A stretch of 32,791 nucleotides of DNA from an uncultured Ignavibacteriales bacterium (GTDB lineage: Bacteria > Bacteroidota > Ignavibacteria > Ignavibacteriales > Ignavibacteriaceae), in the NCBI GenBank assembly GCA_903929035.1, contig CAIYTF010000154.1, positions 1 to 32,791 on the forward strand. Direction: 5' to 3'. The notes beneath the pieces were generated by a model that saw only the letters and a list, made by a program, of their open reading frames with translations, did no database searches and was not told the origin of the DNA. Numbering within the stretch: the first letter of the stretch is position 1; every line of letters begins with the position of its first letter. Made by a program: the position numbers and the translations under genes. Positions 32,135 through 32,791 of the stretch are shown here, in pieces.

Positions 32135-32383
32135 ATGAAACTTAATCCTGAACAAAAAGCCCATCTCTCGTATTCGTTCAATCAAAAAGGTGTCGAATCA
32201 GAATGTATAATGTGCCACAAAGCCAAATATATCTTGGCGAATGAACTTATTTCATTCTCGCGATACACCGAAAATTCTCTAAGTGCCAAAATTTTCCCAT
32301 TCATTATGATAAAATGTCCGAATTGCTATCACACTCAACTATTCTCTCCGGAGGACATTTTTGCTCCGCAAACTCCAAAATGA
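32135..32383 (+). CDS. Small zinc-ribbon-like protein
   Basis: 82 residues with two CxxC pairs (ECIMCHKAK at about 23-31, KCPNCYHTQ at about 60-68), spaced as in small treble-clef/zinc-ribbon proteins. The ATG has no obvious SD. It runs against the surrounding small genes and converges on the 61-residue gene with 80 bases of overlap. Unknown function. Confidence 0.55.
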   Translation: MKLNPEQKAHLSYSFNQKGVESECIMCHKAKYILANELISFSRYTENSLSAKIFPFIMIKCPNCYHTQLFSPEDIFAPQTPK

Positions 32384-32489
32384 TGTCGTCAAGATCGAAC
32401 CACTCGTCTTTCCACGCCGTATCTGGTGTTTCGGTCGCTATTTGTATTTTTTCTTCCGCGCTGTTGATTGTCGTATTCTCTATGTTCAC
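32304..32489 (-). CDS. Small acidic hypothetical protein (61 residues)
   Basis: GTG start in the 27-bp segment shared with the 66-residue gene. Very acidic (KDEWFDLDDIILEFAEQ). Its 3' half overlaps the plus-strand zinc gene, so one of the two may not be expressed. Acidic small proteins in phages can be DNA mimics (anti-restriction), but there is no specific evidence. Confidence 0.4.
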   Translation of the reverse strand: MNIENTTINSAEEKIQIATETPDTAWKDEWFDLDDIILEFAEQKCPPERIVECDSNSDILS

Positions 32490-32500
32490 TGTTTTTCTTT
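32474..32500. repeat. 27-bp direct repeat, copy 2
   Basis: Identical to 32063-32089; holds the start of the 61-residue gene and directly abuts the 63-bp copy 2. Confidence 0.9.
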
Positions 32501-32563
32501 TTTTTAACTGATACTGATATGATATACATCCTAATTCACCGCCTCTTTCTCAACTATGTACTT
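32501..32563. repeat. 63-bp direct repeat, copy 2
   Basis: Identical to 31848-31910. Here it covers the end of the 67-residue gene and the start of a vestigial MYIISVSV frame that stops after about 46 codons. Confidence 0.93.
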
Positions 32564-32734
32564 GGACAGGTTGCCAAAGCTGGCTTCGAGTTTACGTAAG
32601 AAATAAGGTCTTACAATGCCTCTTTTTACATTTTGATAGGTACTTATATAAGAAACTCCAATCCAAATTGATAATTCCGATATACTTAGCCGATTATCGT
32701 ATAACAGTTTAGAGAAGTCTATTTTGAATTTCAT
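32531..32734 (-). CDS. Small Cro-like HTH protein
   Basis: 67 residues: FSKLLYDNRLSISELSIWIGVSYISTYQNVKRGIVRPYFLRKLEASFG has the XRE/Cro shape (helix, helix-turn-helix, helix). The C-terminus SKYIVEKEAVN is shared with the 66-residue gene through a duplicated DNA segment. The upstream 57 bases to the window end are AT-rich with no clear promoter. Confidence 0.55.
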   Translation of the reverse strand: MKFKIDFSKLLYDNRLSISELSIWIGVSYISTYQNVKRGIVRPYFLRKLEASFGNLSKYIVEKEAVN

Positions 32735-32791
32735 TATTTTAATTTCTATTAAATTATTTAATTACTATGACTAATTTAATAGCATTTAATA

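Noticed and set aside
32379-32519. Vestigial MYIISVSV frame downstream of the 67-residue gene (about 46 codons)
   Set aside because: It runs out of frame through the 61-residue gene after the repeat and looks like a duplication by-product rather than a gene.

Overview
The window looks like a chromosomal segment of a bacterium from the Bacteroidota / Ignavibacteriota (Chlorobi-side) group that runs into a phage-type element. Three things point there. The gene set fits: nadB, soj/parB, a DUF5683-like envelope protein, cdaA next to folP, and a PASTA protein next to rpe. The sequence is AT-rich with few strong Shine-Dalgarno sites. A promoter of the Bacteroidota type (TTG, 20 nt, TAnnTTTG) lies in front of the tRNA gene. 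The species cannot be named from sequence alone.

Positions 1-9338 are housekeeping genes, all on the minus strand. In transcription order they are PASTA membrane protein and rpe; folP, cdaA (c-di-AMP synthase) and a GT2 glycosyltransferase; then parA, parB, a DUF5683-like protein, a zinc-ribbon/Yip1-like membrane protein, nadB, and the start of a secreted protein cut by the window edge. The last gene has a structured leader with two mutually exclusive hairpins, one of them terminator-like.

Positions 9600-17697 (plus strand, against the surrounding direction) hold a tight five-gene cassette with 3-4 bp gaps: a type III-like DNA methylase (Mod), a type III-like helicase-nuclease (Res), a 72-residue small protein, a DndD/SMC-like ATPase and a HerA/FtsK-like ATPase. 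The last three look like parts of Dnd/Ssp-type defence systems, but no sulfur-transfer genes are present. This is the best candidate for a poorly described defence system. After it come a tandem double-domain adenylate kinase and tRNA-Arg(ACG).

Positions 19178-32791 are phage-like. A lambda-type XRE repressor (plus) faces a long leftward operon (minus): several tiny proteins, an excisionase-type HTH protein, a Cas4/RecB-like exonuclease, an SSB-like protein, a prim-pol/SF3 helicase, an iteron-rich origin-like region, an SNF2-type helicase, a VRR-NUC nuclease, a zinc protein with a cytosine-methylase-like tail, ThyX, and the small and large terminase subunits. The terminase ends about 110 bp from tRNA-Arg. 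No portal, capsid, tail, lysis or integrase gene is visible, so this is an incomplete prophage, a satellite, or a prophage continuing beyond the right edge with unusual gene order. Two plus-strand promoters identical in layout to the tRNA promoter lie in phage intergenic gaps and probably make small RNAs. The right end carries duplicated segments shared between small regulatory genes.
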